A DNA stretch of 37,489 nucleotides from Clostridiales bacterium Firm_18 (GCA_001604215.1 LVAX01000001.1:1-37489), one strand, 5' to 3'. Counted from the stretch's first letter, positions 28,601-36,390 are shown. The notes: generated by a model not told the origin, from the sequence alone. Program-made: numbers and translations.

Positions 28601-29992
28601 CATATACATATTGTAATGTTCCGAGCCGTATGCTGTTCCGCCTTCTGACTTGTCGTTTCTAAGTCCCTGATAAACACCGGAATCACTTGCTAAAATACCT
28701 TTATAATATATCTGAAAATGTCCTGCGTCAAGATGCTGATGGTTATTAAGATTTACCTCGCCCACCTTCATCTGTGCAACAACCGCCGGTGAATCGGCTC
28801 CATCCTGCCAGCCTGTCCTTGCAAGGCTCATTCCTACCGGCGAACCAAAATAGCGGCTAAGCGGCAGATTGGATATCGGCTTAGGGGCAAGCTCCGGATT
28901 ATTGACAATTAACAGCATAATTGGTGTGTCATAATAGAAACTGCCGAAATTTTTAACCATTCTTGCATATTCACTTTTTAGGTAGGGATCATCTCCGATT
29001 GCAGAGTCCAATAAATATGCCTGAGAGTTTCCCCCCCAATAGGACCACATATCCTCGGTATCATCAAGGTATGTATCGCCGTCACGCATATATTGTCCGT
29101 CCGGGCGGCGCATATAAAGCATACCGTATGCAGTCTGATAAAGATTTGCACTGTTATACGGTGCAGAAGCACCCATTCCTGTAATAAGAAGGCTTGCCCA
29201 GCTGTCCCACATATGACGGTACAGACCGTAGCTGTCGCCCTCAAGATTATAATTTGCCGTATTGAAATATTCCCTTGCAGGAACATATTCCTGATAAAAT
29301 CTGCCGCCTACAGCGTTCCATATATCGGGACGCTCATCATAAACGGCAATGGCAAACGCTAACAGGTCTCTTAAAAGCTGTGCCTCACTGCCGTGACCGG
29401 TAGTTGCGGAAAGACCGGTGGGAGGGTAGCCTATCTCTAACCAGCCCGCTATTGTTTCGCAATATGAAATAACAGTATTTCTCTGAGCCGGAGTAAACAG
29501 ACTGTAACACCAATCGTAAATCTCCGACGCAGTATAAATTACCAATCCGCCGGCGCGCGTCTGATCACCTGTGATGCTGCCGGATGCGACATCCGAGCAG
29601 TACTTCTCAAGATAAGTCAGCAAAAGAGTAACCGCTTTAGCTCCGCTTGCCGGCTTATTGTTTATCACATAATCAAAAGCCGCCGCTTCAATTTTATTTA
29701 ACCCGGACTCGCCCGTAAAGGAATCCTCCATCGCCATTGCCGCCAACGAATTCAATCTGTTTCTTGCCGCCGAGTTTTGCTCGGCGGACAGATTGGCTTG
29801 TATCGAAGCGACATCAGCACTTCTGAATAATACACGCGGGTGTGTATTTGAAGGCGGTGTAACGCTTGGCGTTGTGTATGGCGAGCTTATTGCTGCCTGT
29901 GCGATGATATTGTTCTGCGGCAGCATATCCGCAAGGGTGAAAAGCATCGCAAGCGAAAGAACCATTGACAACAGCCTTTTAAGTTTAAACAT
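22700..29992 (-). CDS. Giant heparinase II-like lyase with four ~345-aa repeat modules
   Basis: 2430 aa with a signal peptide (MFKLKRLLSMVLSLAMLFT). The lyase domain, about 50-800, keeps the same putative active site as its neighbour: H200 and E203 (GHGSE), Y255 and R259 (YGLYR), H418 and H420 (NNHQH), D437 and H470. A copper-amine-oxidase-N-like module follows (about 810-930), then four modules at about 934-1285, 1286-1635, 1636-1976 and 1977-2320. Each has a Cadherin-like beta part (ISYSVDGG..., ...KSKQPRITAF) followed by a ~200-aa part ending in an NPG...LMPV..W motif. A C-terminal beta domain with VKVFVWDMNAL completes it. Expected role: extracellular cleavage of the locus polysaccharide, with the modules perhaps binding glycan or the cell surface. 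No anchoring motif is recognised. The first two modules are nearly identical to those of the 832-aa protein. Confidence 0.85.
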   Translation of the reverse strand: MFKLKRLLSMVLSLAMLFTLADMLPQNNIIAQAAISSPYTTPSVTPPSNTHPRVLFRSADVASIQANLSAEQNSAARNRLNSLAAMAMEDSFTGESGLNKIEAAAFDYVINNKPASGAKAVTLLLTYLEKYCSDVASGSITGDQTRAGGLVIYTASEIYDWCYSLFTPAQRNTVISYCETIAGWLEIGYPPTGLSATTGHGSEAQLLRDLLAFAIAVYDERPDIWNAVGGRFYQEYVPAREYFNTANYNLEGDSYGLYRHMWDSWASLLITGMGASAPYNSANLYQTAYGMLYMRRPDGQYMRDGDTYLDDTEDMWSYWGGNSQAYLLDSAIGDDPYLKSEYARMVKNFGSFYYDTPIMLLIVNNPELAPKPISNLPLSRYFGSPVGMSLARTGWQDGADSPAVVAQMKVGEVNLNNHQHLDAGHFQIYYKGILASDSGVYQGLRNDKSEGGTAYGSEHYNMYMSKSVAHNTMLVYDPDEYSVNTGFPYYESVSTNRKYTRDGGQRTPYNGHAPETVSGIQSNSKVATVAAQEIDPITPNAPSYTYLKGDLTDAYSSKVSDYKRSFMFLNLFDEEVPGAMIVFDKVTSSNASFKKSWLLHGLEEPTINGTKTVFSRTYADDKNAYNGKMTVNTLLPTNPNITKVGANNKYSIVNGRYDNGKDWTGLPANSPTDEGNTWRIEVSPSTNSATDYFLNVIQVSDNDKSNYLPTSMIDTPLVYGAQISDRVVTFSKSGGKISSTTAFTAAGSGTRKYTMCDMQAGTWAVTTASGTQNVVASSDGGVLSFTASAGSVSATYVGSSGTPVAYNPTNTSNDYYSTRINNKFVYNKNTPRKESGYFVMPLSTISKHFNLSVTRNNDTLNVAAGTLTATMNLGSKSVTTNHPSVGGTELGVEVFEENGEIMVQPDGFVQLFGGNINMDELSHTAYIVTPTAQASNNLAISYSVDGGTTFTPLPDFQYFISNYTVELADNVPYVILKATADNGSSVYKVVDDYDSTKYRHGGFRYQPFNGNAKTQYTLEREADNGMIPIKNERGTGKVVYTDANSNISTYSITFKSKQPRITAFTQSSDFTDGNVTFIGGGAVANDNGTILDSAASAERMYALANVSSALVGSSMFVLPWNSMSSETSTAVTEKDCEFFSFVADTDCTVVVMLAQPADPLSEYAGWTCVNSGTQADGITSMVSPRNKNNYTNTDYFAMAYKWICGNQTTNEYRVSSPGINKGELTNNTHVKAGVKLAYAYSKSFTAGEKIKIYNPGCMTTDETTALMPVMVQWNNTHEIAEPQGLEISYSIDNETYTNIPLSIFGSDGYGVVELPDNVFQVYVNAQIPDEHSIFIGERNEAFVTSGHLLGSFKTVSLNRGSSRQYEMEQEVAPTTPAPVKLERGRVTVKYTAPGQPEKQYKIRFYSKQPRVTAYSRKPSGDWGKINFISGAAVNNDNKSILDTNVYSQNRMWTLANVSKAFENASLIMLPWADTLDTVNDVATYPNFVDFKADTDCTVYVLLDRPADPSSVYATGWTCVNNGIIPERLQGTGRYNIPRNVNNFSETDYFAMGYKWVTNDSTGSTTGNNIYRMDNPGVFGSMSGSDHVKGVALFSYVYAKDFTAEELVSIVNPGSMDPEVETSSLMPIIVDWHLEATDITLQYSVDDKNYHTIPGFKSSVTDYTVSLPDDTQFAYMKAILPDGTSVKYNVQDIYRTDNGLLGGFQTNPFGSNSAVQYGLIRTADENKVPIKNEQGRCIATYTDVGGVEKTFTINFTSKQPRLTSFTQNPAFTDGTVSFISGGAIANDNGTLLDSTGDSARIYTMANASKKLEGSSMFVMPWQGMYSANSYAVTNPSGEFFSFTADTDGTVNVILPAAAVTSDYVNNWTRVNNGIQAENVTMRTTARNYNDYTNVDYFATAYKWICGNDTTNAYRTVSPGITEPLENNIHITGEQKLTYAYRRTFKAGDTVKIYNPGCITTSEATALMAVTIKWGEVIEDISVSYSADGENYYTIPGFNPAVTEYNVTLPSNTFYAFVDTKLPVGSSAQYMVQDFYRTGSDYSETAPAGLIGDFHTQPLGAAAANQWRIKRLANNKKIPLKNEEGRAIIEYTDTLGAKTTYTINFKSRQPRLTSFTQSNIFTEGNVSFVGGAAVFNDNGTLLDSIGSGVRIYAMGNASESLEGSSMFVLPWHSMSSSVEKYNSTDEFFSFTAEKSGTVVVMLSIPASENSVYAKEWTLANNGTAATGITTFTSPRNKNDYTNTDYFAMAYKWICSNDSIFENNQLRTVNPGISGAISNNTHVKGNAKLTYAYTKHFEAGETVTIKGPGSFETSETTALMPVVVQWDLSNQVVSLNDIYAAYDGNDLYVVPTTAIDFTTPYTKLKTIIGLYDTNDKLIRLVTHDYADGENEFCISNGVYPADTIVKVFVWDMNALRPALMFNNSFVLSDILLQ
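25110..27190 (-). repeat. ~2.1-kb duplicated segment, copy A
   Basis: Encodes modules 1 and 2 of the 2430-aa protein. It aligns almost base for base with 30375-32465. For example, both copies contain gcgacgccct tcacatgat and tgcccgtagta, and blocks of several hundred bases differ at only a few positions. Divergence is patchy, as expected from repeated gene conversion. Confidence 0.85.
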
Positions 29993-30046
29993 ATTATATC
30001 TTCCCTTCTGTTTTTGCTTTATAATTTGTACCTATACTGATTATTG

Positions 30047-32545
30047 CTAATTAAGAATCGCACTTAGCAGCCGTGACGTTTTATCGGTGCGTGGCTCTAA
30101 GGCATCAAGCTTCCACACAAAGAACTGAACGTATGCATCTTCGCCATAATCAGCATTATTAAAGGTTAGTGTTGTTTCGCCCTCGGTAAATCTGCCCACT
30201 GCAACATCAATCAGTTCATTACATGTGCTGTCACTGTAAATAGCAGCAATTGCTTCATAATCGCAAGTCTGATTTGGCGACGATTTTACTACGATATTCG
30301 TTGCCGTAACCGATGTTTTGTTTGATGTTGATGATGCAGAAAGATCTGTTACTGTAACAGTCGGTTCGGGCAAGTGCCATTTAACCATTACCGGCATAAG
30401 TGATGATGTTTCTACCTCAGGATCCATACTGCCGGGATTTACTATTGATACCAATTCCTCCGCTTTAAAATCCTTTGCATAGACATATGAGAACAATGCG
30501 ACGCCCTTCACATGATCAGAGCCGCTCATTGAGCCAAATACTCCCGGATTGTCCATACGATATATGTTATTGCCCGTAGTATTCCCCGTACTATCATTAG
30601 TCACCCATTTATATCCCATAGCGAAATAATCGGTTTCGGAAAAGTTATTTACGTTTCTGGGGATATTATACCTATCAGTACCCTGAAGCCTTTCGGGGAT
30701 AATACCGTTATTTACACACGTCCAATCAGTAGCGTATACTGATGAGGGGGCAGCAGGTCTGTCAAGAAGTACATAAACTGTACAATCGGTGTCAGCCTTG
30801 AAATCAACGAAATTCGGGTATGTTGCCACATCGTTTGCATTATTCAGCGCATTGGTCCATGGCAGCATAATCAAGCTTGCGTTCTCAAACGCCTTCGACA
30901 CATTGGCAAGTGTCCACATTCTGTTTTGAGAATTTACGTTTGTATCGAGAATTGACTTATTGTCGTTGTTAACAGCCGCTCCGCTTATTACATTGATCTT
31001 ATTTGAGCCAACATTGGTCAATTTTCTGGAAAAGGCTGTAAGCCGCGGCTGTTGTGATTGAAATCTTATTTTATATAGTGTGTCTGTTGTTTGCCCTGGT
31101 GCTCTATATTTTACCGTTACACGCCCTGTTTCAAGCTTCAAAGGTGCTGGCGTTGTGGGTGCAACCTCTTGCTCCATCTCGTACTGATTGCTTGAACCTG
31201 AGTTTAAGCCTGAGACTCCAAAACTACCTAATAACGTAGATTTAGAAAAAACTTCATTTCTTTCGCCGATAAAAACAGAATGGTCATCCGGTATTTGCAC
31301 ATTTACATATACTTGATAAGTATTTGCCGGAAGTACTATAGTAACAACACTGCTAACAAAGCTTGAAAGCGGAATATTTGTATATGTTTCGTTATCGGCA
31401 GAATATGATATTTCAAGTCCTTGGGGCTCTGCTATTTCGTCCGTGTTGTTCCACTGTACCATAACAGGCATTAAAGCTGTTGTTTCATCTGTTGTCATAC
31501 AGCCCGGGTTAAAAATACGGATTTTTTCCCCTGCTGAAAAGTTTTTTGAATAAGCATAGGTAAGCTTCACGCCTGCTTTGACATGAGTATCATTAGTAAG
31601 CTCACCGCCATTTATGCCGGGCGAAGCTGTTCTGTATGCGTTTCTTTCTGCATTGCCGCAAATCCACTTATATGCCATAGCAAAATAATCAGTATTGGTA
31701 TAGTTGTTTTTATTACGCGGTGAAACCATAGATGTTATGCCGTCTGCTTGTGTTCCGCTGTTTACACATGTCCAACCCGCATATTCTGAAAGCGGGTCTG
31801 CCGGTTGTGCGAGAAGTACAGTTACCGTACAATCAGTATCTGCAACGAAGGAAAAGAACTCACAGTCTTTTTCTGTAACAGCCGTACTGGTTTCGTAAGA
31901 CATACTGTTCCACGGCAACACAAACATACTTGAGCCGACAAGCGCAGACGACACGTTTGCCAGTGCATACATTCTATCTGCCGATGCAGACGAATCCAAT
32001 ATAGTGCCGTTATCGTTTGCAACCGCACCGCCGCCAATAAAGGTGACGCTTCCATCTGTGAAATCTGATGACTGAGTAAAAGCTGTAATACGCGGCTGTT
32101 TCGACTTAAAGGTTATGCTGTAGGTTGAAATATTGCTGTCAGAAGCGGTATATACAACCTTACCTGTTGCAATTTCATTTTTAATAGGAATCATGCCGTT
32201 ATCGGCTTCTCTCTCTAATGTGTACTGCGTCTGCGAACTGCTGTTAAACGGCTGATACCTAAAGCCCCCATGACGATACTTTGTCGAATCGTAATCATCA
32301 ACAACCTTATAGGTTATAGTGCCATCGTCGGCAGTAGCACTTAATATCACATAAGGTATATTGTCTGCAAGGTCAACGGAATACTCGTAAGTACCAACAC
32401 CAAAACCGGTCAATGGAATAAAGTTAGTGCCACCGTCAACGGAATACGATATTGAAAGAATACCACTTGCCTGAGTGCTGAATGAGCCTATGCTCATAAG
32501 AATTGCCAGGGTTAGAGTAACACATAAAAACTTTTTGATTTTCAT
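30047..32545 (-). CDS. Secreted repeat protein, two ~345-aa modules, unknown function
   Basis: 832 aa, ATG at 32545 with AGGAGG 7 nt upstream and a clear signal peptide (MKIKKFLCVTLTLAILMS). Module 1 is about 27-376 and module 2 about 377-722, followed by a C-terminal beta domain (about 724-832) with VQFFVWKLDALEP. Both modules match the first two of the 2430-aa lyase. No catalytic motif is recognised, so it looks like a lyase-free version of that tail. It lies between the solute-binding lipoprotein and the lyase, so it may bind the polysaccharide or its fragments. Function is not assigned. Confidence 0.75.
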   Translation of the reverse strand: MKIKKFLCVTLTLAILMSIGSFSTQASGILSISYSVDGGTNFIPLTGFGVGTYEYSVDLADNIPYVILSATADDGTITYKVVDDYDSTKYRHGGFRYQPFNSSSQTQYTLEREADNGMIPIKNEIATGKVVYTASDSNISTYSITFKSKQPRITAFTQSSDFTDGSVTFIGGGAVANDNGTILDSSASADRMYALANVSSALVGSSMFVLPWNSMSYETSTAVTEKDCEFFSFVADTDCTVTVLLAQPADPLSEYAGWTCVNSGTQADGITSMVSPRNKNNYTNTDYFAMAYKWICGNAERNAYRTASPGINGGELTNDTHVKAGVKLTYAYSKNFSAGEKIRIFNPGCMTTDETTALMPVMVQWNNTDEIAEPQGLEISYSADNETYTNIPLSSFVSSVVTIVLPANTYQVYVNVQIPDDHSVFIGERNEVFSKSTLLGSFGVSGLNSGSSNQYEMEQEVAPTTPAPLKLETGRVTVKYRAPGQTTDTLYKIRFQSQQPRLTAFSRKLTNVGSNKINVISGAAVNNDNKSILDTNVNSQNRMWTLANVSKAFENASLIMLPWTNALNNANDVATYPNFVDFKADTDCTVYVLLDRPAAPSSVYATDWTCVNNGIIPERLQGTDRYNIPRNVNNFSETDYFAMGYKWVTNDSTGNTTGNNIYRMDNPGVFGSMSGSDHVKGVALFSYVYAKDFKAEELVSIVNPGSMDPEVETSSLMPVMVKWHLPEPTVTVTDLSASSTSNKTSVTATNIVVKSSPNQTCDYEAIAAIYSDSTCNELIDVAVGRFTEGETTLTFNNADYGEDAYVQFFVWKLDALEPRTDKTSRLLSAILN
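30375..32465 (-). repeat. ~2.1-kb duplicated segment, copy B
   Basis: Partner of 25110-27190, encoding both modules of the 832-aa protein. The two copies lie 3.2 kb apart in direct orientation, which allows unequal recombination or conversion and may also mislead short-read assembly. Confidence 0.85.
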
Positions 32546-32579
32546 ATTATTTCCTCCTTAAATTAATTATCCCTTTGCG

Positions 32580-34109
32580 CTATTTTATTCTGTTATAAGC
32601 ATCGTTATAAATCTTTTCAATTTCGTAATAATTCATATTTGTTATTGTTTCAATATATTTATCCCATGTTGCGTCAACAGTTTCTACCCCCATAAGCCAT
32701 TTTTGCTGCTGTTCATTCATAAAGGTTGTAAGGTTTGTGTAATATTGGTTTTTAATTTCGTTTTCTTCTTCGTTTAAGTTGAAAGGGGGGACCGGTGGAA
32801 CGCCATATTTGTTGTTGCGGTATTCATTAAAGCCTTTTAGAGCGATTTCATTCATACCAGCCAATTCGGTAGCAAGCGAACCTACCGTTCCTATTTCAAC
32901 CTGTCCTTGATTTCTCATATATGTAGGAATACCCTCTTTTGCGCTGAGCACTGTGTTGGTAAACACCTTTTCGCCGTCAACCACATTATAATGCAAGCCC
33001 TCTACACCATAACCATTGAGTGTTCTGCCTTCCTCACTCAACCAGAAATCAAAGTATTTAATTGTAGCTTCCGGGTATTTATTGTCCTTTGAAATCCCCC
33101 ACGCCAAACCGTGCGTCAATCCTCTTACCGTTGTCTCTTTTATTACTCCGTTTATATCTGCCGGCGGTGTAATTGGAATAAAGTTCAACCCCGGTACAGT
33201 TTCGGCATACTTATCATTATAACTTGCTGTTGAAGAAAACCAATCGTGCGTACAGCCACCTTTATCGGTGCTTAAAAGCTGATCCCGCGCCTGAGAGCCT
33301 CTTGAAAATATTTCGGGATCGATAATGCCCTCTTTATACCATTTTGCAAGCTCCCTCATGGCGTTTTTATACGCTTCCTCTGTCTGTCCGAAAACGAGCT
33401 TTCCATCCTTATTAAGTCTCCACCCATTATCTGCATCAAACAGCTGAAGTATGTCAGAAATTCCGCCTGCTCTTTTAAAAAGCGGTATTTCGTCCGCCTC
33501 CCCGTTTCCGTTGGGGTCGCGCTGCTTAAATGCGAGCAGTACATCATGAAGCTCTTGTACCGTAGTTGGACGCTTAAGACCTAATTTGTCAAGCCAATCC
33601 TGGCGTATAAACCACCCCATAGCTGGAATTGCATTTTCATCTACTCCGGAAAGCGAACCCGGAATAAAGTAAATATGACCGTCCGGCGCAGTAGCCGCCA
33701 ATCTTGCTACCGCACATTCCTCAAAAAATTTCTTTATGTTAGGTGCATACTTGTCAATTAAGTCATCAAGAGGAATTAAGCCTCCGTCCTTCGCAAGTGT
33801 CGTCAGAGATGGCGTTGTGTAGTGAATAATATCGGGCAAGGTGTTCTCGACAAGCATTGTACTGTATGCCTGACCGCTGTTCGATATTGTTTCTGAAACC
33901 GTACCTCTAAGCTTGATTCCTGTAATCTCCGCCGCTTTCTGGAATATCGGCCAATCCTCATCATATACACAATAATCAAAAAAGTGCATATGTATGGTAA
34001 GCTCCTCCGGTGTTTCTATATTGGAGGTCGTTGTGCCCCTACACCCGGAAATAAGTGCGGCAGTTATTGCCGTTGCAATAACCAATGAGGTGATTTTTTT
34101 GAAGTTCAC
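32580..34109 (-). CDS. ABC carbohydrate-binding lipoprotein (LplA/LipO-like)
   Basis: 509 aa, GTG start at 34109 with GGAAGGA about 6 nt upstream. The signal peptide ends in a lipobox, LISGC (Cys23 would be lipidated), so it is tethered to the outer face of the membrane. The rest follows the family-1 extracellular solute-binding fold of the long (about 500-aa) LplA type that partners LplB/YtcP permeases, with typical segments such as DIIHYTTPSL and EATIKYFDFWLS. It should deliver oligosaccharides released by the lyases to the permeases encoded just upstream. The ligand is unknown. Confidence 0.88.
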   Translation of the reverse strand: MNFKKITSLVIATAITAALISGCRGTTTSNIETPEELTIHMHFFDYCVYDEDWPIFQKAAEITGIKLRGTVSETISNSGQAYSTMLVENTLPDIIHYTTPSLTTLAKDGGLIPLDDLIDKYAPNIKKFFEECAVARLAATAPDGHIYFIPGSLSGVDENAIPAMGWFIRQDWLDKLGLKRPTTVQELHDVLLAFKQRDPNGNGEADEIPLFKRAGGISDILQLFDADNGWRLNKDGKLVFGQTEEAYKNAMRELAKWYKEGIIDPEIFSRGSQARDQLLSTDKGGCTHDWFSSTASYNDKYAETVPGLNFIPITPPADINGVIKETTVRGLTHGLAWGISKDNKYPEATIKYFDFWLSEEGRTLNGYGVEGLHYNVVDGEKVFTNTVLSAKEGIPTYMRNQGQVEIGTVGSLATELAGMNEIALKGFNEYRNNKYGVPPVPPFNLNEEENEIKNQYYTNLTTFMNEQQQKWLMGVETVDATWDKYIETITNMNYYEIEKIYNDAYNRIK

Positions 34110-34146
34110 TTAAAATCCTTCCTTTCTTTTTACATTATAAAATATT

Positions 34147-35025
34147 TTACCCTTTTATTGCACCTACCATTATTCCCTTTACAAAATACTTCTGTATAAA
34201 TGGATATAATATTATCATAGGCATAACCGCTATTACCATTGTCGCGTATATCATTGTTTCGCGTGATGTTGTCGTATAATCTATCATACCCGCCTGACTG
34301 TTGTTCGCGTTCATTTCTACGACAAGCTTTTTAAGTACAACCTGCAGTGGTATCTTTGCTTTGTCTTTCAACAAAAGCATTGCCCAAAAGAACGAGTTCC
34401 AACGCCCTACAAAGTAGTACAGCGAAATAGTCATAATTGCCGGAACAGACAGCGGAATGAATATATCCCGCATTATTCTAAAATGGCTTGCACCATCTAA
34501 TTTGGCAGACTCCTCAAGGGAATCGGGAATTGATTCAAAAAACGTTCGCATAAGCACAACATTGAATGTGGATATACAACCAATTAAAAATATAGCTATT
34601 CTTGAATCCAAAAGATGCAAATTCCTTAAATTAATATAATTGGGCATCATGCCCGGCCCGAACCACATCGTTATAAGGATAAGCCAAGTAAGAAACTTTT
34701 TTCCTTTCAGATATTTTTTTGATAGAGGATATGCCCCTAAAATCGTAAGCACCATGCTTAATGCCGTTCCACCTACGGAATATAAAATTGTATTACCGTA
34801 AGAGCGCCATATTGCATAATCGTCATAGCTCCACATTTGCTTAAAAGCGTCTAGCGTAAATTCCACCGGCACAAGCAGCACCTTTCCGCTGCTCACTGCC
34901 GATGTACTGCTAAAAGATGCTATTGTTACGTACCACAGCGGATATATCGATACAATTATTACAAGTACCATTAAAATCATATTACATGTATCAAACACTA
35001 CCTCAGACGGTTTTCGTTTTATCAT
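34147..35025 (-). CDS. ABC sugar transporter permease (YtcP/LplC-like)
   Basis: The start is set at 35025 because AAAGGAGG lies 10 nt upstream and the downstream MIKRKPSE is typical of the family; the frame is open to 35097 but that part overlaps the previous gene. 292 aa, six predicted membrane helices, and the EAA-type loop ESAKLDGASHF...IFIPL that contacts the ATPase. Second permease of the importer. The ATPase (a shared MsmX-type protein) is not in the window. Confidence 0.88.
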   Translation of the reverse strand: MIKRKPSEVVFDTCNMILMVLVIIVSIYPLWYVTIASFSSTSAVSSGKVLLVPVEFTLDAFKQMWSYDDYAIWRSYGNTILYSVGGTALSMVLTILGAYPLSKKYLKGKKFLTWLILITMWFGPGMMPNYINLRNLHLLDSRIAIFLIGCISTFNVVLMRTFFESIPDSLEESAKLDGASHFRIMRDIFIPLSVPAIMTISLYYFVGRWNSFFWAMLLLKDKAKIPLQVVLKKLVVEMNANNSQAGMIDYTTTSRETMIYATMVIAVMPMIILYPFIQKYFVKGIMVGAIKG

Positions 35026-35041
35026 CCTGTTAATGCCTCCT

Positions 35042-36034
35042 TTAGAATAAGCTTGTTTCGGTAACAGCCTTTGAAAATTTGTTTGCAAGCAGTACAAGCA
35101 TTAAAGATACAACTCCTTCAAACAAACCAACTGCCGCCGCAAATGAATACTGTGGATTAGCACTCTCAAGCCCAATGCGGTACACAAATGAGCTTATTAC
35201 ATCAGCTGTTTCATATGTAATAGGCTGATACAAAAGGATTATTGATTCCATACCTAAGCTCATAATGCTGCCAACTTTCAATATAAGCATTATTGCTATC
35301 GTCGGCATTATCCCGGGAATTGTTACGTGTAAAAATTGTTTGAAACGTCCTGCTCCGTCTATTCGAGCAGCCTCATACAGACAACCGTCTATAGAGCACA
35401 GTGCTGACGTGTATATTATTGCCCCAAAGCCTATTCCCTGCCAGCCGCCCATAGCAATATATATTGTTCTGAAATATTCCGGCTTTGCTAAAAAGTAAAT
35501 TCGCTCCGCTCCGAATATATCTCGTGCCATGTTTATAATGCCGGTCGTCGGTGAAAGAAGGGAAATTACCAGACCTACAACGATAACCGTTGAAATAAAA
35601 TGCGGCAAATATGATGCCGTTTGAACAATTGTTTTGAATTTCTTGCTGCGCAGCTCATTGAGTAGCAGTGCAAACACTATTGTTAAAGGAAATACAGTTA
35701 TTATGCTATAAATGTTTATCAATATGGTATTTCTTATTACACGCCAACAATATGGACTTTGGAAAAAATTTATAAAATGTTTTATTCCCACCCATTCACT
35801 TGCAGTTATCCCCCTAAGCGGTTTATAATCCTTAAATGCAATTTGTATTCCATACATCGGCATATAATACATTAGTATATACCATATGAAAAAGGGTATC
35901 AACATATAATATAGCTGACGGTCACGCACTATCTGCGCCGTTGCACCCATTCTCTTTTTGATGCGTATGTAATTGATGTGACTACGGTCGCCTGCTATTT
36001 GTGCCGTTGTACCGTTCTTTTTTGTACTGTTCAC
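35042..36034 (-). CDS. ABC sugar transporter permease (LplB-like)
   Basis: 330 aa, GTG at 36034 with AGGGGAGA about 6 nt upstream and the main promoter about 45 bp further. Membrane helices follow a roughly 40-residue hydrophilic N-terminus, and the EAA loop is EAARIDGAGRF...TIPG. The N-terminus is longer than usual and contains a short internal duplication (TTAQIAGDR at about residue 9, ATAQIVRDR at about 31). First gene of the operon; pairs with the YtcP-like permease to carry an oligosaccharide inward. Confidence 0.87.
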   Translation of the reverse strand: MNSTKKNGTTAQIAGDRSHINYIRIKKRMGATAQIVRDRQLYYMLIPFFIWYILMYYMPMYGIQIAFKDYKPLRGITASEWVGIKHFINFFQSPYCWRVIRNTILINIYSIITVFPLTIVFALLLNELRSKKFKTIVQTASYLPHFISTVIVVGLVISLLSPTTGIINMARDIFGAERIYFLAKPEYFRTIYIAMGGWQGIGFGAIIYTSALCSIDGCLYEAARIDGAGRFKQFLHVTIPGIMPTIAIMLILKVGSIMSLGMESIILLYQPITYETADVISSFVYRIGLESANPQYSFAAAVGLFEGVVSLMLVLLANKFSKAVTETSLF

Positions 36035-36084
36035 ATTTTATCTCCCCTTATACGTTGTGTCATTATACAAGTTCTTACACACAT

Positions 36085-36113
36085 ATTATATCTCTGTATC
36101 CAAGGTGCCGCAA
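36085..36113 (-). promoter_or_regulatory. Sigma-A-type promoter of the operon
   Basis: On the minus strand TTGCGG (36108-36113), a 17-bp spacer and a perfect TATAAT (36085-36090) precede the first permease GTG by about 50 bp. The -35 box lies at the edge of the first tandem repeat, so a regulator bound to the repeat could act on it directly. Confidence 0.6.
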
Positions 36114-36390
36114 CGGCAATTATTTGATATCAAGGTCAATTTGTTGCCATTTTGGATCAATAGTTGATGTTTCTCTTATTTAATCGATTTTTAGCTTTTA
36201 TTTTTCAGCGTGACATAACAAGTACAAACAAAGGAATTACTGTATTTGAGATGCCGCAACGTCAATTATTTGATATTAACAGGCAATTTTTTGCCATTTT
36301 GGGTCAATTGTTGATGTTGCTCTTTTTCAATTGACTTTTATTTTTACAACGTGATATAATACACACAAACAAAGAAATTACTCTGACTTT
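36105..36390. repeat. Two tandem copies of a ~145-bp control-region unit
   Basis: Unit 1 begins at about 36105 and unit 2 at about 36250. Shared blocks include gccgcaacg, caattatttgatat, ttgccatttt, tcaat-gttgatgt and caaacaaag-aattact. Unit 2 contains a small palindrome GGCAA TTTT TTGCC. This looks like duplicated operator sites for a transcription factor; the regulator is not encoded here. Confidence 0.65.
36331..36360 (+). promoter_or_regulatory. Outward-facing promoter with no gene
   Basis: TTGACT (36331-36336), an 18-bp spacer and a perfect TATAAT (36355-36360) on the plus strand, in the second tandem unit. The matching place in unit 1 (around 36181-36220) is degenerate. Transcription would run towards the minus-strand transposase. 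A gene once divergent from the operon may have been replaced by the insertion sequence, or a small RNA is made. Confidence 0.5.

Noticed and set aside
36105..36390. CRISPR array
   Set aside because: Only two long, imperfect tandem units with no regular short repeats and spacers and no cas genes.
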